From Scedosporium boydii (Eukaryota; Ascomycota; Sordariomycetes; Microascales; Microascaceae), in assembly GCA_002221725.1 (NCBI GenBank), contig NJFT01000014.1:293490-357489 (forward strand): a stretch of 64,000 nucleotides of DNA, read 5' to 3'. The translations under genes were made by a program, and so were the position numbers. Within the stretch, counting starts at the first letter, position 1, and each line of letters begins with the position of its first letter. Shown here piece by piece: positions 34,479 to 47,622 of this stretch. The notes beneath the pieces are model-generated. The model was not told the DNA's origin and ran no database searches. It saw nothing but the letters and a program-made list of their open reading frames with translations.

Positions 34479-35205
34479 TTCGCTTCTAGTGATGCATTAA
34501 AGTAGGCACGCGTGCAGGCCAGCAAGCACATAAAGGAGACGTTTAGTTGATCGAACTTCAGCCTAACTCGCGGACGCCTGGTGACATCGTCTCTTGAGTG
34601 GCAAGTTGAGAGATTCTGGGGGCCCGGAGAAAACAGAAAAACTTTACGGTCTAGCCTAACCTCGCGGGGAGAGATATAGCAAAATGTCTAGGAATCCAAC
34701 ACCGGCTAGCTCCACGGCAGCGGGTGTCGATCTTCTACCTCGCCGACGTCGTCAACGACGAGGAAGACTTCAGCAGGGACAATGTACCACATCCAGAACT
34801 GAAAGAAGATACGGCCTACTTTGTGCGGATTGTACTAGCGCACCAGGTCTGGGCTTTCTAGCATGATCGTCGCCAGTGAGGGTTAGAGACAGATAAAGAA
34901 AACTATGCAGCGAACTCTAAGCCGCCCCAATCATACAAAGAAATTGTAGTTCATTTTACAAAATAAACACGGCGGACTACTCAAAAGAATTACCTGAAGT
35001 GGGCTGCGATGACACTCGTAGCTCGACCAAGAAGAGAAATAACTAATAGAAATCAGAGACCTCCTTGACTCTTCAGGTTCGGTTTAAGCTAAAGTGAGCG
35101 ATTTGCTCACGTAACGCGTGGTAGGTCACGCCAACTAAAATTTCCCGACCTCGAGCTTGAGACACCAAACCTGAGGCTCCTCCATCAACCGCACAGATTC
35201 TCGCC
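34479..35205. other. Intergenic with a coding-like scrap
   Basis: Plus frame 34727-34864 reads IFYLADVVNDEEDFSRDNVP and then PELKEDTAYFVRIVLAHQVW before a stop. It has exon-like composition but no convincing start or domain. The promoter of the methyltransferase gene lies at the right end. Confidence 0.3.
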
Positions 35206-36393
35206 ATGCACTACGTTCGCTTCCTACGACCGCCCACCATTGAAGTCCAAAAGGGACAATCGAGCCTTAGCCTCGTTTTAGTCGTATCCACCGATCTCGG
35301 AGATGCCCTTCTCTCAGTCAACAGCACCTTAGCTCTAACGCTGTGTCTCTTCACCCAGGGCAGGGATGAGGGACACCAACTCAAGCCAGAGTTCAAGACC
35401 AACTTGAGCTGGAAGCCGGGAGCTCGAGTGCTCAAGATTTCCATTCCTATTCCCACAAAGGCTTGGAAGCAGATGTTGATCAGGCCCGCTGATATCAATA
35501 CTGCCGCCCGCCAATTCTCGCAGCTGGCATCTCCACCCGGGAACGTGCGGGGAACGCCTGGGTTAATCGTCCCTGTTTGGTTTGACTTCAGCCAAGGGAA
35601 TCGAACTGAAGGCCGGACAGACGTGTGTCTGCGGAAATTACATCTTGTGGGGGATATCGTGCTGGAATTCGAGGAGGAATTCGGCGATAGCATTGCACGC
35701 CATGTCTGGGATGGTGGTTTAGCAGCAGTCTCTTTCCTCACCCAGACGTTGGGAAACTTGGGAAATGGGAACCGATTCGCCGGGAGCATGCTATGTTTAG
35801 AATCCATGATACGACAGCAGCGTCCCTTGAATATCATCGAGGTCGGATGCGGCGTGGGCGTTCTTGGCACTGGGCTATCGGGACTCCTAACTACGTCCAG
35901 ACAAGAGGAAGACTACGTGGACCAGTACAGATTCCTGATGACCGACATAGTGGAAGCCGAGGAGAGGGCGACGGCGAATATCCAGGGGTTCCTAGAATCT
36001 CAAGAGAAAGCAGAAAGGAAGACGCCACAAATGAAGTATGAAAATCTGGACTGGGAAGATGGGAGGGAGGGCAAATTTAGCGAATCTGTAACGTCGCCAT
36101 CGTGGGATCTGGTCATCATCAGCGACTGCACCTACAATACCGACACTATCCCCTCGCTCGTCGAGACACTTTCGCAGCTAGAGTCGAAAACCACATCTCA
36201 GAACAGATCGACGCGTGAGCACCCGCTGCGGATCTTCCTGGCTACGAAGCCACGCCACTCGTCAGAACGGGCCTTTTTTGATCTCATGCCCACGCATGGG
36301 TGGGTTGTCAAAGAACATACTACGATGTACTTGCGACACACAGGCTCGGAGCCTGATCCGGTAGAGCTCTATTTGTTCGAGAGGAGATTGTAG
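35206..36393 (+). CDS. Lysine methyltransferase family 16-like (METTL21-type)
   Basis: Intronless, 395 aa. The central block IIEVGCGVGVLGTGL (about residues 209-223) is the SAM-binding motif I. It is preceded by DSIARHVWDGG, the helix that leads into the fold in this family. LVIISDCTYNTDTIPSLVETL (about 302-322) is the post-II/DxxY-like motif typical of Methyltransf_16. The C-terminus FLATKPRHSSERAFFDLM fits too. These enzymes methylate lysines on chaperones and translation factors using SAM, mostly in the cytosol. The fungal substrate cannot be told. The ATG at 35206 is supported by the immediately conserved-looking start MHYVRFLRPP. Confidence 0.85.
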   Translation: MHYVRFLRPPTIEVQKGQSSLSLVLVVSTDLGDALLSVNSTLALTLCLFTQGRDEGHQLKPEFKTNLSWKPGARVLKISIPIPTKAWKQMLIRPADINTAARQFSQLASPPGNVRGTPGLIVPVWFDFSQGNRTEGRTDVCLRKLHLVGDIVLEFEEEFGDSIARHVWDGGLAAVSFLTQTLGNLGNGNRFAGSMLCLESMIRQQRPLNIIEVGCGVGVLGTGLSGLLTTSRQEEDYVDQYRFLMTDIVEAEERATANIQGFLESQEKAERKTPQMKYENLDWEDGREGKFSESVTSPSWDLVIISDCTYNTDTIPSLVETLSQLESKTTSQNRSTREHPLRIFLATKPRHSSERAFFDLMPTHGWVVKEHTTMYLRHTGSEPDPVELYLFERRL

Positions 36394-37365
36394 CTTCAGA
36401 TATTCATCCCCTTAAACCCTAACAAGGTCCTTCTTGTTCGACAAATTATGCCCCTGCGAGATGTGATTGCCTGCGAAACCATATTGCTAATTGTGTAGTC
36501 ATATTGGGCTACCATACGATAGGGAGCCTCCCGCTTACCGGACTGGCGAAAGACTGGAGGGCATCTCCAGCAAAGAAATGGTATGTCTTATCGTAGCGGG
36601 GTAGTTATCCCGTTTTATCACAATGGCCTAGTCTACGTGAGCCGCAGCCTCCACCGTCATCGAGTATTAGGGATTTTAGGCACATCTGTGGTTGTCTCGA
36701 TGCACGTTTCGGGTGGATGCGGTCAACAGACATCACTTCCTTTCTCTCGCCTGATCTGATTCAAGAATTGCCAAGAACCGCTAAAGAGTACCAAATGCTC
36801 GAGATAGCATCTATGATAAAACTGTGATGGCGGACCAATAAGACACATTAAACTTGGCCGCCCAGATGAATGGCAGGGCGTGGTGGAATCTTGGCGCTAT
36901 CGTGACGTGAAGATCTGCCAAGCCTGCAAAAGCAGGTTGACTATGTCGCATCAACTACCTCGGGTTTAGATTACTATATCGGACTTATATCCTAACGCGT
37001 CTTATAGAATAAAGAAAAGAGACGCGGCTTGGTCCTTGTACTACACCCAGCGCCAGCAATATCAATGGGACTAATCAGGCCATAGGGTAGTCAAGAAAGA
37101 GAAATAGCAATTCAATATTGTGTTAAACAAGAGGTATCTTAAGAAAGAAACAAGATATGACGTAGTTTGGTAGAAAATAAAGGTCAAGTCAACTCAAACA
37201 AAACCCACCCCATCCCCTGCCAACTCGACCTATCAACCATTTCTCCCTCACGCTCGTATAACCCCGTATTAGGACGAACTCAGTGCATTTTCCTAATCCT
37301 TGTCATCACACATAGCCGGGCGTCGATAGGATTTAGAGGTAGACTGTAGCCGCCGATTTCTAAGC
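36394..37365. other. Intergenic between convergent genes
   Basis: Lies between the 3' ends of the methyltransferase and the sugar transporter genes. No supported feature seen. Confidence 0.4.
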
Positions 37366-40042
37366 CTAGGCCTGATTTTGAGTGAGAGGCTTGTTATCCT
37401 CATGGTAGAGCTCGGGGCACTTCTCTCCCTTCTTCTGCAAAATCCACTTCCGGTACCACCAGGGAAGCACCGTGCTGAGCTGATACTTGGCATGCTTCCT
37501 ATCCGGGACGGCAAAGACGTAGTCGAGCTCCTCAAGGGTCTTCTGCTTCGTCTCGGGCACGAATAAGAAGATGAGCGCGAGCGCCACGAGGTTTAGGCCT
37601 GCGTAGAAACAGAAGGCTCCCGTTGCCGTCATGGCGAGAAGCATGCGGGGGAAGGTGAGAGAGAGGATGGAAGCCCAGAAGTTGTTGGTGGCGACTGCCC
37701 AGGACATTCCGATCTCACGATGGGATAGAGGGAAAACTTCGGCAGAGTACATGAAAGGAACGGGACCCTCGCCTGGGGACAGCCAGTTAGTTACTTGTAA
37801 CGTATGGAATAGAGAATGTTTCGCAGTTCTTACCGGGTGAGTAGAATGCGGCGAAAAGGTACACAAACGTAGCCACAGCACCGATGCGCGCTTTGCTGTC
37901 TTCCACACCGGGCTCGATGAGATAACAGAGACCAGCGGCTGTGAAGATGTTGTCAGTTGCCTGTGAGGAGATGTCACCATAATTTCATCGGGTGGCATAC
38001 CAAGTAGAGTCCAGAACATGTTGGGGAAAGTGAAGAGCAGCAGAGCTCGTCGACCGAAGGTGTCAATTGTCCACACGGCTGGCCAGGCGAAGAGGAAGTT
38101 GATAAGGCCGAAGCCGAAACTAGCAAAGAGGGCGGTGTAGTCGGAAATACCGCTCTGCTTGAAGATGGTGCTACTGTAGAAGGCAATAATGTTGACTTTT
38201 TCACCTCGTTAGAATTTCGGAGGCCCACGGCATTATTTCAAGTAGTTAGATTACTTACTTCCGCACATCTGCTGGGCAATCATGACGATACCGGAAGCCC
38301 AGGTCGCGCGCCTAATTCGCGGCACGCTGAAGAGCTCGATGAAGCGCGTGAGCATGTTGTTCGTAACTTCGAAGCCGGCTTCTTGGACCATGACGACCTC
38401 CTGTTCAAGCAGAGCGTGGATATAGTACAGGTCACGCGCAGCTTGGAGGGGGGTGTTTCGGAGACGGAGGAGGGATTTCCAGGCCTTGTCGTACTTGCCC
38501 TTCTTGAGGTACCAACGGGGGGATTCAGGGCAGAACCAGGTTCCGAGGACGAGCGGCACGGCGGGGATAAAGGCGGAGGCGAACTGGAGACGCCAGGCGA
38601 TATCACCGGTCTTACCGACAGCGAGATTAGCGCAGGTTCCGAGGAAGATACCTAGGCAGAGAGGACGTGTGTTAGCAGGATTGTGCGAGTGCATTGAATA
38701 AAAGTCTTTGGGTGGAATAAACGTTACCGAAGGCGGTCCAGATCTGCCACGACATGACCAAGCCACCACGAATCAAAGCCGGCGAGTTCTCAGCAGAGAA
38801 GACGGGGACAGTGACTTCCTTCAGACCCATGCCGATTCCGAGGAGCATACGAGTGGCGGCGAGCTGGCCCCACGTCTGGGAGACGGCCATACCAAAGGGA
38901 GCGATAAGAGAAAAGATGGCGCCCAGGAAAATGACACCTCGACGACCAAGCCATTCGTTCAGGGGGTCGGAAATCCAACCGGCGCTGTAGGAAGAAGAAG
39001 AACCCTCATTAGTACCGGGCAAGCCTTGCAAAGGGCAAAGGGTTGTTGGAAGAAATGGACTTACAAAATCCAAATAGTGATGTAGGGCATGGCGTTGACG
39101 AAGCCGACGAGCCAGCTATTGTCGTCGCAAAGCTTCTGATTGCCATCGCAGATTTCACCCGAGTCAGGAATGCCCAAGGCAACCGGGAAGCTGAGGTTGG
39201 CACCGTTGGAACCAGTCTAGAACTAGTTAGCGATGCAAGAAACATCTCTTAGGGATTTGCCGGGAAGAAATTGCGCAAGACGGAGGATTTCTATCTGCAA
39301 TTGAGGGCAGGAGCGCAGACGTACCTGATCCCAACCCTGAATGGCGGCAGCAATAGAATTGAGGAAAATAGTATAGTAAAGAGGCCACGGGTGCTTCCAC
39401 CGATGGGTGACCTCCTCCTTCAAAGCTCTCTTCTCATCTTCATCTAGATCCTCGAGAGATTCGAAAGCGGCAGGTTCCTGCGCGACGAGGGCACCCTTCT
39501 TGAGCAGAGGGAGAATGTCCTCGGGGAGGCCCTTCTCCTGCTGGAAGCGGGTGACATTCTCGAAGAGGGTTTCGCGGGGGATTCCCTTCAAGGGGTTTCG
39601 AATTTCACCTTCGATGATCTCGTTGAGGATGCTCAGGCGATCTGCGTCGACCTTGGGCGCGTGGACACTGCATGGTGGCGGAAAGAAAAGAAGTCAAGGT
39701 TAGTTGTGTTGACTTTTTTTTCTTCGTTATCATTATATGGTTGTTATTTGGGGTGCGAACGATGAGCATCGTGAAATGCTCGAACAAGTGGCTGGGGAAC
39801 TCTATTGGGGAATTGCGGGGGGACGAATGCCGGAAAGACGGAAAGACGTCACTAGCGCCGGCAGCTATTAAGGTTGGGGTTGACGATGCAGCTAAGGATG
39901 GCGGTTTGGGGAAAGAGAATTCACGCGAATCGGCAAGAGGGATACATTCAAGAGAGAACAAACAAGAAGAAAGAAATGGAATAGAAACTCACGATGCCTG
40001 GTCGCCACCGGCCTTTTCGATAACTTTCTTCTCGTCCGACAT
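37366..40042 (-). CDS. MFS sugar/inositol-type transporter, eight exons
   Basis: Exons, minus strand: 40042-39993, 39667-39325, 39216-39065, 38984-38728, 38651-38259, 38195-38001, 37938-37834, 37772-37366. All join in phase to 634 codons. The start [17 protein letters not shown] lies in a tiny first exon. A cytosolic N-terminus of about 140 residues leads to the first membrane helix. Sugar-porter signatures are clear: [50 protein letters not shown], and [12 protein letters not shown] near the C-terminus. The long N-terminal extension and [11 protein letters not shown] loop resemble the fungal group that includes inositol transporters (FST1-like). Proton-coupled uptake at the plasma membrane is expected; the substrate is inferred. 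The fourth-last junction needs the acceptor at 37939; the nearer one gives a stop. Confidence 0.9.
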
Positions 40043-43000
40043 GGCTCAATGTCCTGCTTGCTTGTTCGATGCCGAGACTAGTTTGCGACGAGCTTAATTG
40101 CTCAAGTTGGGTCGCGTTGTCCAGATGAGCTGCGTCCCTTGCTTCGGCCCGATGAGGAGGGGACTCGCTTGGGGTTTTAAAGAACACACAGTCAACGCGT
40201 TTACGGCGAGGAGGCAAAGGAAGTGGATGGCCTGGAGGGTAAGAGGAGATGGATGAGAAAGGGTCGGGACTGAGATGATATTATAGATGAGGAGGCCCAC
40301 CAATGGGGAAAGCAATACACCTATGGATCAAACAAGAAAAAGGCCAAGACGTCGCTTGAGCCGGCGAGAAAGGTACATGGATGCGAGTCTCTTGGGAGCT
40401 AGTCACCTTGATTATACAGGATGACACGAACCTAAATTCATTCTATTACAGCTACGAATCCACCAGTGTCGTCAGGTCCATTGTTCGGGGCCAGCCCTGT
40501 CCGGGGTGCGCGAGAACCTGCAAGTACGAGTAGTCCTGCGGGGTTCGAGGTCGAGAACTTCCAGGATATGGCGTGTGAATGAGGTGCAGATGGCAGATTC
40601 GAGGTCGATGTTTTGTGTTTGGTGATCGATGAGTAGGGGGATGGGAGGGGACCGGGACTGGGGCCGGGGCTACCGCGGGGAGTGACTGGGGACGTGTGAG
40701 GGGTGAGGAGGAGGAGGTGTGTATGGGTGGAGATGGTGTGATGGTCGGCGGGTAACCTGGACAGGGCACGGTATTGGTATGACAAGGGAGGAAAGGTGGG
40801 TAAGGGACGGGCAGACCGCTGCAATGGCTGATGCATGGCGTGGTATTGTCCAGAGTATGCCTTGATCGAGATGGAAGGGGTGTATGAGAGTAAGCCTTGG
40901 GCAACGTAAAAGGTCGAGCTTGCATCGAGCTGGACGTCCCTTGATGCAGTGATGCAGGTAGGTTTTCAGTGTGTTCTTGGGGAGCAGACGATATTGGCCA
41001 GGACAGGAGCTGGGAGTGGTGGAAGGAGTACGAAGTACTCACATCTACAGGTAGGATATAAGATGTAACAATACAGGTACGAAGCAAACCAAGAAGACAC
41101 AAAATAGAGGGATACAGCCGGAATGGACGTGTGTCGCCCATCTGCGGTACATGGAGCTTCAAGGGAGAAGGCGTGCAGAGAGTTCCAGAGCGTGTGGGGC
41201 AGAACAGATCATCGAATGCATGGAGGATCTGCTCAAAGTAACCTTTGCGCCCCGGATGCCGACCCTGTCGAACCATTAAAGTTTGGGGATTGGGATGAAT
41301 ACAAGTCGACAGAAAAGTTGGAAAAGAGAACAAGAAGGAAAAAAAATTCTGTCGTGGATCGAGTGCGTGCGTGACCGGGACTAGGTCTCCCCTGGCGGAT
41401 CCTTACACTACGTACCACTCAAATCGACATGGTATCATCAATTCATTATGACTGTAACTGTTTGTCGGGCATTTCGAGCCCGAGATGCGCCTTCCAAGGT
41501 GACCCGAATGAGCTTGTTCTTGTTGAGGATGGTGAGGCTTGATTGAATCCGGCAGGTCGTTGAACTGTCATTGTTTTAGTTGCACGATTCGGGGACAAGG
41601 ACGGGTCTACATACACAGGTATTACGGCCTGCGAGGCAGACTGGCGGGCGGCATCATCAAGGCATCAGGCGAGCCAGTCCCAGCCTCTGGTTCTCTTTTC
41701 TAGTTTTGTGCACGGTTTCCTAGGTCCCTTTGCAGCTCGTACACAAGTATTAATTAAACCGGCGTATTATGAAGTAAATATGTCTAGAAACTGCAGCGAT
41801 CTACAGTTCTCATCCAGACACAGGCACGGGCGGGAATGGCTGACCGCACTGGTGCGTCGTCTCCATTCGGACCTGTACCCGTCTCGTCCCGCAGTCGTAC
41901 CTCTACTACGAAAAGCAGACTTTCGCTTCTGTGTAGCTTGGACATCCGGGACTCAGTGTACCTTTGTATACAGCCTAGATACAAACCACATGTCATTATC
42001 TAGAGTTTATCTGACTCGTTTCGTGGTCAGCCACACTCCGGGGAGAGAGCGGGGTTGGTGCGGAGTTGGAGGCGGGAAAAGAATGTGGAGGGTAGAGCAG
42101 AGAATTGATACCGCTTCGCTGCTCGTACAGCTCGTAAATGCCCCCAATAACCAAAATAGAGCAACGGCATTCTAGGAAAATGTGTGCCTTCAATACAAAG
42201 GTACAGGAAGAAGCTCTAATGCGAAGAAGACTTGGAGAAACGGGTGCCAGGATAATAATTCCAAGGCTCGCTTCGGTGTTAGCCGAAACAACGCACTCGG
42301 GACTTGGCACGGCACGTCATCTTTCCCATCCAGCTTCTTTTTTCCATTCCTATTATCTTCTCCCGCTCGGCCATTTCAAGAAGAACTGTACTCATACATA
42401 CTTAGAGGTGTCGTCTCTGGTGGGGAAATTGTTCGTCCCCTGATGGAAGAGCTAGGCCAAGACACTAAGATAATTAGGGGTAGAAACAGGGACCAAGGGT
42501 CAAACTCCTCCAATCCCACCCACACTACACAGACAGAGAGCACTAGCCAGGCTAGGCCAAGCTAACCGGACGGCATTGGGCGAAGAGAAAAAACAATCGG
42601 AGGGGAAGGTGGAAAAAAAAAAAAAAAAATATGCCTTGGAAGGCTGAGATTGTCGTGCGGCTACATTATGAATGACATTCGATCAACCAAGTCAGGTTTG
42701 AGGAAAAAGACAGCACCCATTCGGGGGACAGAATGTGGCAAAATGGATCCGCAAAATGGATCCGATGATTGTGAGAGAGATCTTGTTCGTTTTGATTGTG
42801 GGCCGTCGTTCTGTCAAGCAACGTTGCTTGAGCGGGGATTCGGGGGTAAGAACATTGAAGGTACTTTAGATACTAAGTTTGTCTTGTTCTTTTCTTCCTT
42901 CAGGCGGATTAGGTACCTTAGTGCCTTTGTACTCCCTGCCTGGTATTGTTAGCACTACGACCTAACAGCCTGTGCTAGAAATTGAGGGGACTACTTCGTA

Positions 43001-46000
43001 TGTCGAACAGCAGGCATTGTTGAAGTATACTTAGCTGTTTACTTTGTACTGACCCCAGCAAAGAAGGCATCGGATCCGGACTCCACATCCTTCGAAGTCT
43101 TGATGGGTTAGGTGCTGCGTCGGATGGACCAAGGAGCCAGAGGCGAGCTGGCGTCTGCCAAAATGAGCAATCAATTGATCATGGGATGCGCCGTGCTGTA
43201 CCACTCGCCATCACCGATTGGAGGAGCTTACGATCTGGACTGACCAAGATCGAAGGATTGCAGACGAAAAATGCAGCATTTATGTACAAGTTTCAAATGC
43301 CTCTTGATTCAATTGTCCCTGGAGGCAAGAACCGGTCTGGGGCTCTGTGAGCGACCGGAACGAGCACCGTGCGGGAAGAGTCTGAGGGACGATTGGAGTT
43401 ATCAGCTTGGCTCTGTCTCAACCACGCATGGCCGAGACTCATCCGTTAGCAGTCACAGTCTGGTATATTGAATGGCACTGTATTACATGTTGTTGCCAGC
43501 CAGTGTCTGAGGATAAATGGAGAAAACGACATTGACTATTACAATGTCTGAGTTAGTGTATTGGTTAGATACCAAGGTCACTGTCCTCCAGAGGAACACT
43601 CTTGTAGTTTACTTCATACTAACTGCCTTCCTAAACAAGATCCCGCTTGTCACCGAAGCTACCGAAGCTGGGGCCACCAATTGATCCTAATGCCGGTCCT
43701 GACACCCATCATCAACAAAGTCCACTAGTGTAGTCTCGTGCTTGGTCGATAGCTTGGCATTATCGAGTGATCTGTGTTTCGCAGACTCAACTCAGTCGTA
43801 GTGCGTTAACCGACGGACTACTTAGACGCCGTTGCGCCAGGTGATCAGTGGGCAAGCTTCTCCGACACCATAAAAACTTGCACTGGAAGGGTACTTCGTA
43901 CCTTGAGCGAACTGAGCGAACGAGCAGTGTCCGCCTTGGGTCGCCATCGCATAGCGCCCGTCACACCCAGAAAAACGCCACCTCCAATCGGCGTATTCTG
44001 CGGACCAAATCTGGGTCCTCCCCACAACCTAGCGCGCCTTGGACGCCCCCTGTACACTGCCCAGGTCCTTGATCTTTTGATCCAGATCGCCGCTAAACCA
44101 TAAACAGCGGAGCCCGCCCATCCAACTGCAGGATGATGGCAAATCCAAATCCTTGCCAGGCGGTCATCATCATCTCTCCCTGATTGGCGCATGGCAGCCA
44201 CACATACTGAGTACTATGCTACCTGCGTAGGGAGTAACCCAACCTGACGTCAGATCCCATGCTGAGAGCCTTGTCGGCCCGTTTACAGCTCTCTCATCAA
44301 AAATGAGGAGATGAACCGGGCCAAACAAGACAGCGAGTGTGGATGTGGAGGAGAGGGATCGATGCACAAGTCTCAATTGATGTACATATGAAGTACGTAC
44401 GGGCCAACAAACATGGGCAAGAAAGTGACCCAGGAAGTAACCCTAGGAGTAATAAGCAATGAACTTTTGCCAACTTTCATGCGGTAAACTGCGCCCAGAA
44501 CTGTACCTGGAACTGGAACTGGAACTGGAACTGAGAAATGGCACTGGTATGTGACATGTGCCTACTGTCGTTCCACATAATCTGTTACCAGTAAAGTTAT
44601 TATTCAATCTTGTTGTCTGAAGAACACAAAGCCTAGTCGAGGGTGCCGCGCTTTGCGGTCCAGTGACCAGCGAGCCCGGCGGCGCTCCGCCGGCTTTCTC
44701 GACAGCACATCCCCGCCCCGCAACCTAGATGCTGGCTGGCTGATCGGTGGGGCCCTATGAAGCAGAATGTTGAACCCAATGCTACGCATCAGGGTCTCTT
44801 GCCAAGACAGAAGATGCCCCTCTACCCTGGCCATTGGAACTATACGTAGTAGGGATGCTACGAAGTAGCGGGCGAATATCGCAGAAAGAACATCTAAAGA
44901 GGAAGTTGACGCTCCGATAGAACATATTCGGAACACATAGGACCGATCCCCCACGAAGTTCGAAATGAACACTACGGCCTTAGCATCCAGAAAGGAAGTT
45001 GAGTGCAGCAGAACATTCCATGACGTGTCGGATGCCTTCGGCAATTCTCAAAGTTATCCGTCTTCCTGGGTCATGCTTGCTTCAACTTGAGCCCCAGGTG
45101 TGCCGGGTCGTACGGCGTAGACATCCACCGGAACAACTTTTGGGTACGATCAGTAATACTTAGGAATTTGATGCTGGCCCAATCCCACCCGAGCTGATTA
45201 AGGGAGTTTCAAGGTTACCAATCTATCGATATCGAATTCCTACTCATAGTTTACGGGAAGGTGATACCACGAAATACTACTATTGCCAAAAGACCCGGTC
45301 ACCTCGAATCCATGGAACCAAAGCTTCTAAGCAACTAGATATTGGACATTGATGCTATGGTACTGTTGGATAAAATAAAATGCTCTGTGACCAGCTTGGG
45401 TCAAGCATTGTCCAATGCCACGCGTAGGCAGTCATATATGTAGTCATGTTGACAATCAGGGAGCACACTATCAACACTTAGCCTTTGTGACTTGACGGTT
45501 GTTGAGGAGTGTTATGTTTAGTTCCCACAAAGATATACGTCCTACCTAGAGCGGAGAACACGGCGGGGGGCTAACGAAACATCCCAGGTACTCGCCAGTC
45601 GTGTCCTGGTTATGCCGGGAGCAGATTACCTTTGCCGTTCTACCCTGGCTATAGCTGTTGGCTGCAGGTTGGTTAGAATCATGTTGAATGAGCTTTATGC
45701 TCTGTAACCACCTTTCTATGTAACCGGGTTCGCCTCACGTTGCCGTTCCAGAGCGTCGGGTCCATCGTCGACCTTGCAGAGGCCTTTATCTTAGATTACC
45801 AACGCCGAACGTGATCTTTGTGTGCTGACAGGCGGCGGACGTTGCATATATTTAGGGTCGAATTTGTAAACAGTCTTCGTCGACAAGTCGCCCTCCCTCT
45901 TTCGTTAGAATTGATACCAGAGGTTGTAAATTGCACCGCTCGGGCTCGTATATGTGTAGCGTTCTCCTAAGATCATTAGGCTAGCCAAGTCTCGCATGTC

Positions 46001-46126
46001 TACGCCTGGTATAGCAACATGATGTCCACTGGATACGGCAGTTCCAAGTGAAAAGTTCTCTCATTATGCCATGTTTACGGATCGGACTCATGAAATCCAC
46101 CTCGACGACATCTAGCTCCTCAGTCC
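40043..46126. other. Long gene-poor stretch
   Basis: About 6 kb without a convincing gene. The longest frame (40452-41333, minus, 293 codons) is low-complexity Pro/Ser/Thr/His and looks like a by-product of a CCACC-rich strand. Other frames (41996-42310, 43845-44201, 44604-45044, all minus) lack domains. An A-tract of about 17 lies near 42613. The left end must hold the promoter of the sugar transporter. Confidence 0.4.
44511..44534 (+). repeat. Microsatellite (GGAACT)4
   Basis: Four tandem 6-bp copies of GGAACT. Confidence 0.8.
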
Positions 46127-47622
46127 TCACCAAGGACCCGGCCCATCATCTGGCCATTGATCTACAAGCCCACTTACATCGTCCACAGCCACTCCAGCAG
46201 GTCTCGCCAGTAATCTGTCCAAGTTGAGCCGAGCACTATACCTTACCATGATTGACCCTTTCTTACGAAAGTAACCCCCTCCGATATTCCCAATATCGCT
46301 ATCCCCTCCGGCCCAGTATTGCACCATCATTGGCGGATTTGTCGTAATGCACGTGGGCTTCTCTTCTCCTTCTGCCTTCCCCGTGAAAGCCCCCTCGCAG
46401 AAATCTCGCAATGAGATATCCCACATATCAGTCAATCTCTCTAAACCGAATTGGTGGAGCAGCCGACGAGCTCCCCGTTGGCTCACAGCATAGGCTTGCA
46501 CTCCGCCATTTCCTCGCGCTTCGTGGACTACGCGAGTATACGGCGGAAATAGCGAGGCGAAATTTTCTATCTTTTTGGCCCAAGGATGGCGCTTCAGATG
46601 TCGCGGCGCGGGTATAGTCTCTTCGTTGGGGATTAAGAGTGTAAGAAGTGAAGAGGGAGGAAGGTCAGCGTTTGCTTTTAGTGATTGGTAGTCTGAAGGA
46701 AGCTCGCCTCCCGTGTGGCCCAGCCATAAGACGTCCCAGTCGTCGCCATACGGTGAGACTTTCGGTCGTGTCGTCAACGGGGCATCGCTGATACTCAGAG
46801 CTGGGAGTGCTTGTTCCCGCAGCTGGGGATTGGGTATATATAGGCTCGGCAGGAACCTATGCGCATCGCCATGTAGGAGCTGCGTGAACTTTTGCGAAGC
46901 TGCGGCGAATTTCTGAAGTTGGGTTTTGATGCGTACGTCCCAATCGAGGTCGTCTTCCAGTACGAGCGCGCTCGTGATGTTTTCCCGTACGATCCTTGAG
47001 GTGATCAACGCAACCAAGATGTTGCCCAGTAGTTAGCCTCCAAAGGGGATTTCCCATATCTTTCGCAAATTTACAGTCGCCATCGTGGCATTGAACATTG
47101 CGTGGCGCACCGGGCATATCAACCTTTGCAAAACATTCATATGTGCCCTCCAGCTGCCAATCGCCCCCATCGACTGTATGTTCTTATTCCTTTCTCCCGG
47201 GGGTAGAGCTTTCTGGAGCACATCCGCGCCCTTCACGCCGTCCACAAACGTCAATTTGGTCCCCGTCACCGTCGCCATCAATGTCATCGCATCGCGCCGG
47301 TCCGTCCGCTCGGGTAGGTTCACGACGAAGATTTCCTGGAACTTGCGTTTCCTCGCCAAGAGCAATTAGCGTAGATCCATCTTTTTATTCTGTTTCTTTG
47401 CGCTGGCATTGGTCGTGATAGAAAAACTAGGGAGGAGACCCGCTGCCAAGGGACGGCAGGAGAGGGCCAAGATGCGGTCCCAAGGGGACTTACGCCAAGT
47501 GTTTGGTTGAAAATCTCCGCAGGGCCATGGGTAGCCCACGCTTTCCGTCTCGGGACCCGGAGGTATAGGAGGAATGTGAAGCCGAGGAGAAGAAGGGAGA
47601 CGAATCTCCGTCGGTAGGACAT
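46127..47622 (-). CDS. Glycosyltransferase family 25 protein, three exons
   Basis: Exons 47622-47494, 47341-47124 and 46994-46127 (introns 152 and 129 bp) join in phase to 404 aa. The start at 47622 gives a short basic tip and one membrane anchor (FVSLLLLGFTFLLYLRV), a type II Golgi/ER topology. Exon 2 opens with the GT25 signature EIFVVNLPERTDRRDAM; exon 3 has SALVLEDDLDW, the acidic metal-binding block. GNGGVQAYAVSQRGARRLL matches the conserved acceptor side. GT25 enzymes transfer Gal or Glc to proteins or surface glycans. The fungal acceptor is not known, so the role in wall or secreted glycoproteins is inference. Confidence 0.85.

Noticed and set aside
40452..41333. 293-codon minus-strand ORF
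   Set aside because: Low-complexity Pro/Ser/Thr/His composition, no domain, overlapping frames; it follows from a CCACC-rich strand and is not convincing as a gene.
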